DNA of 5,858 bases from an uncultured Pseudomonadales bacterium. Its GTDB lineage: Bacteria > Pseudomonadota > Gammaproteobacteria > Pseudomonadales > Pseudohongiellaceae. Location of the stretch: assembly GCA_938082955.1 (NCBI GenBank), contig CALKDE010000338.1:1-5858 (forward strand), written 5' to 3'. A model generated the notes under the pieces. That model saw only the letters and a list, made by a program, of their open reading frames with translations. It was not told the DNA's origin and made no database searches. The first letter of the stretch is position 1. The number at the start of each line of letters is the position of its first letter. Positions 1 through 4,691 of the stretch are shown one piece after another. The position numbers were made by a program, and so were the translations under genes.

Positions 1-37
1 CACTGCAAAGGGTTGTAGGACGCAAATTCTAGACATA

Positions 38-63
38 AAAAAACCGGCCTCTGCCGGTTTTTT
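38..63 (-). terminator. rho-independent terminator of rpsT
   Basis: A perfect 11-bp stem (AAAAAACCGGC at 38-48, GCCGGTTTTTT at 53-63) encloses a 4-nt loop. On the minus strand it begins 17 nt after the rpsT stop codon and ends in a run of U, as an intrinsic terminator should. Because both arms carry A/T tracts it could also work on the plus strand for a gene entering from the left, but no such gene is visible in bases 1-37. Confidence 0.9.
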
Positions 64-79
64 CAGATCTGAAACTAAT

Positions 80-343
80 CTATTTCAGTGCCGTTACTGC
101 TGTATTCAATCGGCTCTTGTGACGAGAAGCCTTATTCTTATGAATAATTCCTCTGTCTGCCATGCGGTCAATTACAGGAACCATAGTGTTATAGGCTTCA
201 ACGGCCTTCGCGTGATCGCCGCCTACGATGGCTGCGTCTACCTTCTTGATTTGAGTACGTACCATGGATCGAAAAGATGCATTATGGCGACGACGAACTT
301 CACTCTGTCTTGCACGCTTGCGGGCCTGTAAAGAATTAGCCAA
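80..343 (-). CDS. rpsT: 30S ribosomal protein S20
   Basis: The 87-residue product is the usual length for bacterial S20, a helical protein that binds 16S rRNA early in assembly of the small subunit. Family hallmarks seen are the start MANSLQARKRARQSE, the segment RRHNASFRSMVRTQIKKV, and IHKNKASRHKSRL near the C-terminus; the whole chain is rich in Lys and Arg. The start codon is TTG, preceded by a perfect AAGGAG six bases upstream. S20 of Escherichia coli also starts with UUG, where the weak start is part of autogenous translational control, so the same control is a reasonable inference here. The gene is monocistronic, ends at a strong terminator, and lies divergent to murJ, a common gammaproteobacterial arrangement. 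Confidence 0.98.
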   Translation of the reverse strand: MANSLQARKRARQSEVRRRHNASFRSMVRTQIKKVDAAIVGGDHAKAVEAYNTMVPVIDRMADRGIIHKNKASRHKSRLNTAVTALK

Positions 344-349
344 TTGGAG

Positions 350-355
350 CTCCTT
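350..355 (-). promoter_or_regulatory. rpsT ribosome binding site (decides the UUG start)
   Basis: AAGGAG on the minus strand lies 6 nt before TTG at 343-341. No ATG or GTG is equally well placed, and the resulting N-terminus matches S20. This fixes the non-canonical start. Confidence 0.85.
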
Positions 356-360
356 ATTGC

Positions 361-381
361 ACTAGATTTTTGTTTTCTAGT
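361..381 (-). promoter_or_regulatory. small hairpin in the rpsT mRNA leader
   Basis: Complementary arms ACTAGA and TCTAGT (361-366 and 376-381) flank an A-rich 9-nt loop on the minus strand, ending 5 nt before the Shine-Dalgarno sequence. It could contribute to the known type of S20 autoregulation, but the stem is only 6 bp and A/T-rich. The function is inferred from position only. Confidence 0.3.
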
Positions 382-453
382 CGGTTATTTCGTTAAATTC
401 AATTGAATGAGGATGATTATTGCTGCGTTGCATCCCCGAATTCAGAGCGCGAC

Positions 454-482
454 ACTATGCCGTTTTCACGGCCAATTGTCAA
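454..482 (-). promoter_or_regulatory. sigma70-type promoter of rpsT
   Basis: On the minus strand a perfect -35 TTGACA (482-477) is followed by a 17-nt spacer and a -10 CATAGT (459-454, 4 of 6 consensus). The next bases, GTCGCGC, form a GC-rich discriminator, typical of stringently controlled ribosomal promoters. Transcription would start near 447, giving a leader of about 100 nt. Control by growth rate or ppGpp is inferred. Confidence 0.65.
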
Positions 483-531
483 TAGGAATAAATACGGCGG
501 GCTTTCCCTAAGCCCTTAACAATACTCAACT

Positions 532-552
532 TATTGCTGATTGGCAGCAATA
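532..552. repeat. 8-bp inverted repeat over the murJ promoter
   Basis: TATTGCTG (532-539) and its exact complement CAGCAATA (545-552) are separated by 5 bases and cover the -35 element and most of the spacer of the murJ promoter. A further direct copy of TATTGCTG lies at 418-425 in the rpsT leader. It is placed like an operator, but no regulator can be named and chance is possible. Confidence 0.4.
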
Positions 553-562
553 GCGTGATAAT
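534..562 (+). promoter_or_regulatory. sigma70-type promoter of murJ
   Basis: TTGCTG (534-539), a 17-nt spacer and GATAAT (557-562, 5 of 6 consensus) precede murJ. Transcription would start near 569, about 35 nt before the ATG at 604. This argues against using the in-frame GTG at 565, which would lie upstream of the transcript start. Confidence 0.6.
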
Positions 563-603
563 CTGTGCTTGGCATTAATTATACCAGCAAGGCTATCTAC
601 TCA

Positions 604-2190
604 ATGAGTGAATCTCACTCTTCTCACGAACAGCAACCCCAAGACAGCAAGAGCGGTGAATCTAGCTTGCTCAAAGCGAGCGGTGTCACCGGCTCGATGA
701 CGCTAGTCTCGCGCGTCTTAGGCTTGGCGCGCGACGTGGTTATTGCCCGTGTTTTCGGTGTGGGCGACGGTGTCGACGCTTTTTTTGTAGCCAATAAAAT
801 TCCCAATTTCATGCGTAGATTGTTTGCCGAGGGGGCCTTTAATCAAGCGTTCGTTCCGGTACTTTCTGAATATCGCAGCACTAAGACCCTGGCAGATGTG
901 CAGCTGCTAATAAATTCAGTTGCGGGCAGTCTAGGTGGATTTCTGCTTATATTTACCTTCGTGGCTGTCGTTGCGGCGCCGCTAATCGCTGTACCGATTG
1001 CTTACGGATTCACGGATGAGCCAGATAAGTTCGCGCTGCTTGTAGAGATGCTGCGCATCACCTTTCCCTATTTGTTTCTGATATCAATGACTGCACTGTG
1101 CGGATCGATTTTAAATAGTTACGCGCGTTTTGCTGTTCCAGCGGTGACACCGGCACTGCTTAATTTATCTCTTATAATTTGTTCATTTTTTTTAGTGCCG
1201 TATATGCGCGTGCCGGAATTGGCGCTGGCATGGGCGGTACTAATAGCGGGAGTTGCCCAACTCTTGTTTCAGTTGCCTTTTCTGGCTCGCATGCGACTAA
1301 TGCCTGTGCCTACTGTGGGGAAATATCACGAGGGTGTTGAGCGTATTAAGAAGCTGATGGTGCCGGCCTTGTTCGGCGTTTCAGTGAGCCAGATTAATCT
1401 TTTATTCGACACTCTTATTGCCACGATGCTGGTGTCTGGTAGCGTGTCGTGGCTGTATTATTCGGACCGTCTTATGGAATTGCCGCTAGGCACCTTCGGG
1501 ATTGCGATTGCTATAGTTGTACTTCCAAGCCTCTCGAGAAAACATGCCACCTCCTCCGGGGATGAATTTGCCGAAACTCTAGATTGGGCTTTCCGCCTAG
1601 TAGTGTTGATAGCTATTCCCTCTGCACTGGCACTTATTGTGATTGCGGAGCCGCTGCTAATCGCTTTGTTTCACAATGACAAATTCACCGCTGCAGATGT
1701 AGCAAGCTCCGCAGGCAGTCTCAAAGCCTATGCACTAGGTTTGATTGCATTCATGTCTATTAAGATATTCGCACCTGGTTACTATGCGCGACAAAATACA
1801 AGCACACCGGTAAAGATTGGTATCGTGGCGATGGTGAGCAATATGGTAATGAATCTAGTCTTCTTCTTAGGTGGTCTTGCCCATGTAGGCTTAGCGCTGG
1901 CTACTAGCCTCGCTGCGTTTTTAAATGCGGGCCTATTACTGCGCGGACTGACGGTTGATGGTGTGTTTAAGTTTCAGCCTGGTTGGGGGAGGTTCCTGCT
2001 TCAGGTGGTGTTGGCGAATGCGTTGATGGTTTATTTTCTGATGAATTTTGCAGGTGATTGGCAAGAGTGGCTAAGCTGGACAATGACCGACAAGATAGTT
2101 CGGTTGGGTATTTTGGTGATAGGTGCTGTATTCATCTATGCTGCGGTTCTCTTTGCGGCGGGTTTAAGGTGGCGTCATATCTATCGCTAA
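604..2190 (+). CDS. murJ: lipid II flippase MurJ (MviN)
   Basis: This 528-residue polytopic membrane protein of the MOP superfamily carries the peptidoglycan precursor lipid II across the inner membrane. The N-terminal signature is intact: SRVLGLARD (36-44), DAFFVANKIPN (58-68) and RRLFAEGAFNQAFVP (71-85). The charged cavity residues known from E. coli MurJ (R18, R24, D39, R52, R270) align with R37, R43, D58, R71 and R289, the last in YYSDRLMELP. A mid-region motif TPVKIGIV and about 14 hydrophobic helices also fit. The ATG at 604 was chosen over the in-frame GTG at 565 because the promoter overlaps the latter; a weak AAGG lies 11 nt upstream. Relative to E. coli there is a hydrophilic N-terminal extension of about 19 residues. 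It heads a probable four-gene operon and is divergent from rpsT. Confidence 0.97.
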   Translation: MSESHSSHEQQPQDSKSGESSLLKASGVTGSMTLVSRVLGLARDVVIARVFGVGDGVDAFFVANKIPNFMRRLFAEGAFNQAFVPVLSEYRSTKTLADVQLLINSVAGSLGGFLLIFTFVAVVAAPLIAVPIAYGFTDEPDKFALLVEMLRITFPYLFLISMTALCGSILNSYARFAVPAVTPALLNLSLIICSFFLVPYMRVPELALAWAVLIAGVAQLLFQLPFLARMRLMPVPTVGKYHEGVERIKKLMVPALFGVSVSQINLLFDTLIATMLVSGSVSWLYYSDRLMELPLGTFGIAIAIVVLPSLSRKHATSSGDEFAETLDWAFRLVVLIAIPSALALIVIAEPLLIALFHNDKFTAADVASSAGSLKAYALGLIAFMSIKIFAPGYYARQNTSTPVKIGIVAMVSNMVMNLVFFLGGLAHVGLALATSLAAFLNAGLLLRGLTVDGVFKFQPGWGRFLLQVVLANALMVYFLMNFAGDWQEWLSWTMTDKIVRLGILVIGAVFIYAAVLFAAGLRWRHIYR

Positions 2191-2207
2191 TTCAGAATGA
2201 GAATAGT

Positions 2208-2546
2208 ATGAAGAAGGTCTACAGCACCGAAATTCTTGCGAATGCTTGGAATATTAAAAATGTTCTGGAGCAACATGACATCGAGGCGGTGATAAAAAAT
2301 GAGAACCTTTTTTCGGTGTCAGGCGAGGTGCCTTTTCTAGAATGCCTGCCCCAGATCTGGGTTAAGCCCCTGGACTTCGTCCGCGCCAAACAGATTATTG
2401 CCGATTTGGGTTCATCGTCTGAAGAGGTCGGCCCAGATTGGGTCTGTGCAAGTTGCGGGGAACCCAATCTGAGTAATTATGCTGTTTGCTGGAGTTGCGA
2501 AAGTAGCCATGAAAACGCGCATGAAAACGACCTAACTAATCAATAA
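2208..2546 (+). CDS. DUF2007 domain protein with C-terminal RanBP2-type zinc finger
   Basis: This small cytoplasmic protein of 112 residues has no signal or membrane segment. Residues 1-68 (MKKVYSTE, NIKNVLEQHDIEAVIKNE, LPQIWVKPLDFVRAKQII) look like a DUF2007 domain, a small alpha/beta fold sometimes named putative signal-transducing protein, with no proven activity. Residues 78-97 read W-x-C-x2-C-x3-N-x6-C-x2-C, with ligands C80, C83, C94 and C97. This is exactly the RanBP2-type zinc-finger consensus, which in eukaryotes binds single-stranded RNA or ubiquitin; the partner here is unknown. The tail is polar and acidic. The ATG lies 17 nt after the murJ stop with only a weak GAGA upstream, so it is probably translated from the murJ transcript. 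A longer reading frame starting inside murJ was rejected because its extra N-terminus is Cys-rich and unlike the family. Confidence 0.85.
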   Translation: MKKVYSTEILANAWNIKNVLEQHDIEAVIKNENLFSVSGEVPFLECLPQIWVKPLDFVRAKQIIADLGSSSEEVGPDWVCASCGEPNLSNYAVCWSCESSHENAHENDLTNQ

Positions 2547-2548
2547 GC

Positions 2549-3268
2549 ATGTTTAAAAAATTCACTCAACTTACCCTGCTTGGCCTACTCGTCGTCCTGC
2601 CCTCATCATTGGTGGCTGAGTGTGTTGTACTTCTGCATGGCTTAGGTAGGCTCTCGAACTCCATGTCTGAGTTGGAGACGAAGCTAGCACCTGCGGGATA
2701 TAGCGTGTCGAATATTAAGTATCCATCGCGTAGCTACCCCATCGATGTGCTGGCATTGGATGCGATAGGTCGCGGTCTCGCTCAATGCAGGAGCGAGGGT
2801 CCGGGCGAAATCCATTTCATCACGCATTCTTTGGGCGGCATACTGCTGCGTTATTATCTCTTGGAGAACACGATTTCTGAGTTGGGCCGAGTGGTGATGC
2901 TTGGACCACCGAATCAGGGGAGTGAAATCGTGGATGGCCTTTTGCCTCTGCCGGGTTTTGGTTTTATCGGCGGGCCAGCAGGCGTGGCATTAGGGACGGG
3001 GGAGGGCAGTATTATTGATAGGTTGGGTCCTGTTGAATTTGATCTTGGTATCATTGCAGGAAGTACTAATATCAATCCCTTAGAGTTCCTATTTATTGCG
3101 GGACCCAGTGATAGTATCGTTTCCATAGAGAGCACCAAGGTGCGAGGCATGAATGCGCATATGGTCTTGCCGGTAACACATACATTCATGATGCGAAACA
3201 ACGAGGTGATCGAGCAGGCAATTCATTATTTGAAGACGGGTTCCTTTATTCCCGAGCCTATTGATTAA
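2549..3268 (+). CDS. secreted alpha/beta-hydrolase, lipase/esterase-like
   Basis: The 239-residue product begins with a signal peptide: KK, a hydrophobic core (residues 7-18) and a likely cleavage after LVA (residue 23). The mature part is an alpha/beta hydrolase of the class 2 lipase/PGAP1-like kind. An oxyanion-loop motif VVLLHGLGR spans 26-34. The nucleophile elbow THSLGG places Ser94, with Thr in place of the usual first Gly of GxSxG. A probable acid is Asp188 in GPSDSIVS, and a probable base is His211 in VTHTFM. PPNQGSE (120-126) is also typical. The product is most likely periplasmic or exported, acting on lipid or other esters; the substrate cannot be told. Cys25 and Cys80 could form a disulfide. 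The start is 2 nt after the preceding stop without a clear ribosome site, suggesting translational coupling. Confidence 0.88.
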   Translation: MFKKFTQLTLLGLLVVLPSSLVAECVVLLHGLGRLSNSMSELETKLAPAGYSVSNIKYPSRSYPIDVLALDAIGRGLAQCRSEGPGEIHFITHSLGGILLRYYLLENTISELGRVVMLGPPNQGSEIVDGLLPLPGFGFIGGPAGVALGTGEGSIIDRLGPVEFDLGIIAGSTNINPLEFLFIAGPSDSIVSIESTKVRGMNAHMVLPVTHTFMMRNNEVIEQAIHYLKTGSFIPEPID

Positions 3269-3275
3269 AAGGTTA

Positions 3276-3464
3276 ATGACTAAAATGACGGCCAATAGTA
3301 ATCCCAGTACCGCTCTCAATACCTCTTGCAGCGTTCATCCGAAGCAAATTTCTGTGGCTGTTGAGGGTTTCTCTGCATCACTGCGTACTGTCACTAAAGA
3401 GGCGAGAAGCAAGTGTAAACTAATAGGTTTTGCCAGCAGTAAGAAAATCGAAACAGGCGAATAA
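3276..3464 (+). CDS. possible small ORF, perhaps the 5' part of a frameshifted gene
   Basis: A 62-residue frame starts with ATG at 3276 (a second ATG is at 3285), just after AAAAGG at 3267-3272 and 7 nt after the lipase stop. The product is Ser/Thr/Lys-rich and matches no family I know. It ends in ASSKKIETGE. Deleting one base from the A-run at 3444-3447 would join it in frame to the ELKP-repeat ORF, whose own start is poor. The two may therefore be one gene of about 178 residues (57 codons before the shift and 121 after) carrying a +1 frameshift. Alternatives are a separate short gene or non-coding DNA. The join is inference. Confidence 0.35.
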   Translation: MTKMTANSNPSTALNTSCSVHPKQISVAVEGFSASLRTVTKEARSKCKLIGFASSKKIETGE

Positions 3465-3813
3465 CAAAACCCAGTCAAAAAAGAAGCCGGCGGACCAGTC
3501 GTTAGAGTTAAAACCAGAGTTAAAGCCAGAGTTAAAGCCAGAGTTAAAACCAGACTCAAAACCAGACTCAAAAATAGTCGGGAAAACAGTCGTCAGTCGC
3601 ACGGCGAAACGTCGTGGTTACTCGGAAGATGAATCCATTGGTGTGGAAGATACCGTGGTGGCGACATCAGGAAAAAATCAAACAGTGTCCATGAGCAAGG
3701 AAGAGCTTGCAGGATTAGATGCCGCATTAAGCAAGAACGACGCCGAGATCATCCAGCAGAACTGGGGTGATCAGCACAGTGAAGATCGTTGGAGTCACTG
3801 CTGGGACTGTTAG
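3430..3813 (+). CDS. hypothetical Lys-rich protein with ELKP repeats
   Basis: I do not recognise this 127-residue protein. Residues 1-25 are basic (Lys-rich, KSKQANNKTQSKKKP). Residues 26-48 are a tetrapeptide array, ELKP four times, then DSKP and DSK. A second basic patch, RTAKRRGYSEDES, follows. The C-terminal part contains SKEELAGLDAALSKNDAEII, likely a helix, and ends in NWGDQHSEDRWSHCWDC, with a C-x2-C pair and His residues that could bind metal. It has no signal peptide or membrane helix. The only start this frame allows near its 5' end is TTG at 3430, with AGG just 2 nt away and a stop codon at 3424-3426, so initiation is weak. That supports a 5' extension through the overlapping frame starting at 3276. 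It is the last plus-strand gene before a possible terminator. Confidence 0.6.
   Translation: MPAVRKSKQANNKTQSKKKPADQSLELKPELKPELKPELKPDSKPDSKIVGKTVVSRTAKRRGYSEDESIGVEDTVVATSGKNQTVSMSKEELAGLDAALSKNDAEIIQQNWGDQHSEDRWSHCWDC
3505..3573 (+). repeat. 12-bp in-frame tandem repeat (ELKP/DSKP)
   Basis: Nearly six copies of a 12-bp unit of the form GAGTTAAARCCA lie head to tail. The first four encode ELKP and differ only at A/G third positions. The last two read GACTCAAAACCA and GACTCAAAA and encode DSKP and DSK. As the unit is a multiple of three, slippage would change protein length without shifting the frame. Confidence 0.9.
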
Positions 3814-3830
3814 CCTGACTTGGTTTTTTT
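3793..3830 (+). terminator. possible terminator of the murJ operon
   Basis: AGTCA (3793-3797) can pair with TGACT (3816-3820), with an inner GCT/AGC pairing, followed after TGG by seven T residues (3824-3830). The stem overlaps the TAG stop of the preceding gene and is imperfect, so strength is doubtful. Its position between convergent genes is right. Confidence 0.35.
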
Positions 3831-3877
3831 GTATTCGTCGTGCTGTTGCACCTCTAGATAATTTCAGTTCACGCAGG

Positions 3878-4444
3878 CTAAGCGCGTGACATGAATTTTC
3901 CTGTTACCGTGTTCACCTTAATCACTTCTCCAACACAGAGATATTCCGGAACTTGAATTTCTAGGCCGGTCGAGAGTGTTGCCGTTTTGCTTCTATTCGT
4001 CGCCGACGAACCGGTCACGGCTGGCGGGGTATCGGTTACTTCAAGATTTACCGATTGTGGCAATTCGATGCCAAGCAGATTGCCATCCATGAGCAAGGCT
4101 ACGATATCTTCTTGTTGCTCTACCAAGTAATTTTTCTGACCCTCAAGCCGATCGGAGTCTATCGCGTACTGGCTGAAGTCTTCCATATTCATGAAATAGT
4201 AGGTGTCGCCGTCTAAGTAAGAATACTGTACGCCCACGCGTACACAATCAGCTTCCTTTAGGAGATCGTCTCCCTTGAATGAAGAGTCTAGTTTTTGATG
4301 AGTCTGCAGATTGTTAAAGCGGACTTTATAAAGCGTGGCTGCGCCACGGGATGAGGGGCTTTTACTCTCTGTCTGCTTGACGATATGTGGTATGCCATCG
4401 ATGTCGACGATCATTCCTCGTTTAAGTTCGTTGGCTTTAGGCAC
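3878..4444 (-). CDS. efpL: elongation factor P-like protein EfpL (YeiP)
   Basis: The 188-residue product is a three-domain EF-P paralogue that enters the ribosomal E site and relieves stalling on proline-rich and related sequences. The N-terminal KOW-like domain runs MPKANELKRGMIVDIDG onward. The tip of its loop reads SPSSRGAATLYK, with Arg33 where canonical EF-P has the modified Lys34; this Arg marks the EfpL subfamily. The OB domains follow, including SYLDGDTYYFMNMEDF (about 75-90), LLGIELPQSVNLEV (about 123-136) and the conserved C-terminal LSTGLEIQVPEYLCVGEVIKV. Length is close to E. coli YeiP (190). The start is GTG, supported by AAGGGG 10 nt upstream and by the family N-terminus. It is convergent with the murJ operon and divergent from the DAHP synthase gene; no link to either is implied. 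Confidence 0.95.
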   Translation of the reverse strand: MPKANELKRGMIVDIDGIPHIVKQTESKSPSSRGAATLYKVRFNNLQTHQKLDSSFKGDDLLKEADCVRVGVQYSYLDGDTYYFMNMEDFSQYAIDSDRLEGQKNYLVEQQEDIVALLMDGNLLGIELPQSVNLEVTDTPPAVTGSSATNRSKTATLSTGLEIQVPEYLCVGEVIKVNTVTGKFMSRA

Positions 4445-4454
4445 GCTGTTTATT

Positions 4455-4460
4455 CCCCTT
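4455..4460 (-). promoter_or_regulatory. efpL ribosome binding site (supports the GTG start)
   Basis: AAGGGG on the minus strand lies 10 nt before GTG (4444-4442). The alternative Met11 would remove the conserved MPKANELK start of the family, so GTG is preferred. Confidence 0.65.
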
Positions 4461-4529
4461 GTCCTGGACTGAAATCCATTAATTGCTGTTGTTTTATTGA
4501 AGTTTGAGTTGCTAGTACAAGGCGATAAT

Positions 4530-4539
4530 AGCCTAGGCT
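4530..4539. repeat. 10-bp palindrome in the efpL/DAHP synthase intergenic region
   Basis: AGCCTAGGCT is a perfect palindrome, directly next to a GATAAT (4524-4529) that could be a -10 element on the plus strand, or TATTAT read on the minus strand. It could be an operator shared by the divergent genes. It does not match the TyrR box, and I cannot assign it to a regulator. Confidence 0.3.
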
Positions 4540-4544
4540 CAATA

Positions 4545-4580
4545 ATGTGGGGAATCTACAGAATAGGAGTGCTCCTGTAA
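4545..4580 (+). CDS. candidate leader peptide MWGIYRIGVLL
   Basis: This 11-codon ORF (ATG at 4545, TAA at 4578-4580) lies 111 nt before the DAHP synthase start. AGG at 4535-4537 is spaced 7 nt from the ATG. It contains a Trp codon second and a Tyr codon fifth, suggestive for a gene feeding aromatic amino acid synthesis. Its 3' half can fold (AGGAG 4565-4569 with CTCCT 4572-4576, or TACAG 4557-4561 with CTGTA 4575-4579). The case is weak in two ways: it lacks tandem Trp codons, and no clear promoter lies far enough upstream. An ORF this short can arise by chance. Confidence 0.25.
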   Translation: MWGIYRIGVLL

Positions 4581-4583
4581 ACA

Positions 4584-4605
4584 GCGCCGCGGTAGTCGCG
4601 GGTGC
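4584..4605 (+). promoter_or_regulatory. GC-rich hairpin upstream of the DAHP synthase gene
   Basis: CCGCG (4587-4591) and CGCGG (4597-4601) form a perfect stem around GTAGT. It is extendable by GCG/TGC with one bulged G (4584-4586 and 4603-4605). Four T residues follow only at 4615-4618, too far for a normal terminator. It could be part of an attenuator with the leader ORF just upstream, or a structural accident. Confidence 0.3.
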
Positions 4606-4630
4606 GTCACTACATTTTAGCGATAAGGCT

Positions 4631-4658
4631 TTGAATAGTAGCTGTTTTCAACCATAAT
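4631..4658 (+). promoter_or_regulatory. possible promoter of the DAHP synthase gene
   Basis: TTGAAT (4631-4636), a 16-nt spacer and CATAAT (4653-4658, 5 of 6 consensus) would start transcription near 4665, about 27 nt before the ATG. If this is the main promoter, the leader ORF and hairpin upstream would not be in the mRNA. Confidence 0.4.
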
Positions 4659-4691
4659 CCGGAATCTCAAAAAAAGCATCAAGGTACGGTA

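Noticed and set aside
119..331. Plus-strand ORF of 70 residues opposite rpsT
   Set aside because: It lies wholly within the unmistakable S20 gene and resembles no protein family.
499..515. Small hairpin GGGCTT/AAGCCC between the rpsT and murJ promoters
   Set aside because: Six base pairs without a T-run, upstream of both predicted transcripts; no function can be supported.
565..603. N-terminal extension of MurJ from GTG at 565
   Set aside because: The start would fall immediately after the promoter -10 box and upstream of the predicted transcript start; the added residues are not part of the MurJ family.
2058..2207. Upstream extension of the DUF2007 ORF into murJ
   Set aside because: It would overlap 133 bases of murJ, and the extra residues are Cys-rich and unlike the domain, which begins naturally at MKKVYSTE.
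3335..3602. Minus-strand ORFs with repeated LTLAL or FNSG units
   Set aside because: They are antisense readings of the 12-bp ELKP repeat; any such repeat opens long frames on the other strand.
3869..3889. Hairpin TCACGC/GCGTGA over the efpL stop codon as terminator
   Set aside because: No T-run follows on either strand, so it does not qualify as an intrinsic terminator.
4576..4593. TyrR-box-like half site TGTAAA
   Set aside because: The matching TTTACA half six bases on is absent.
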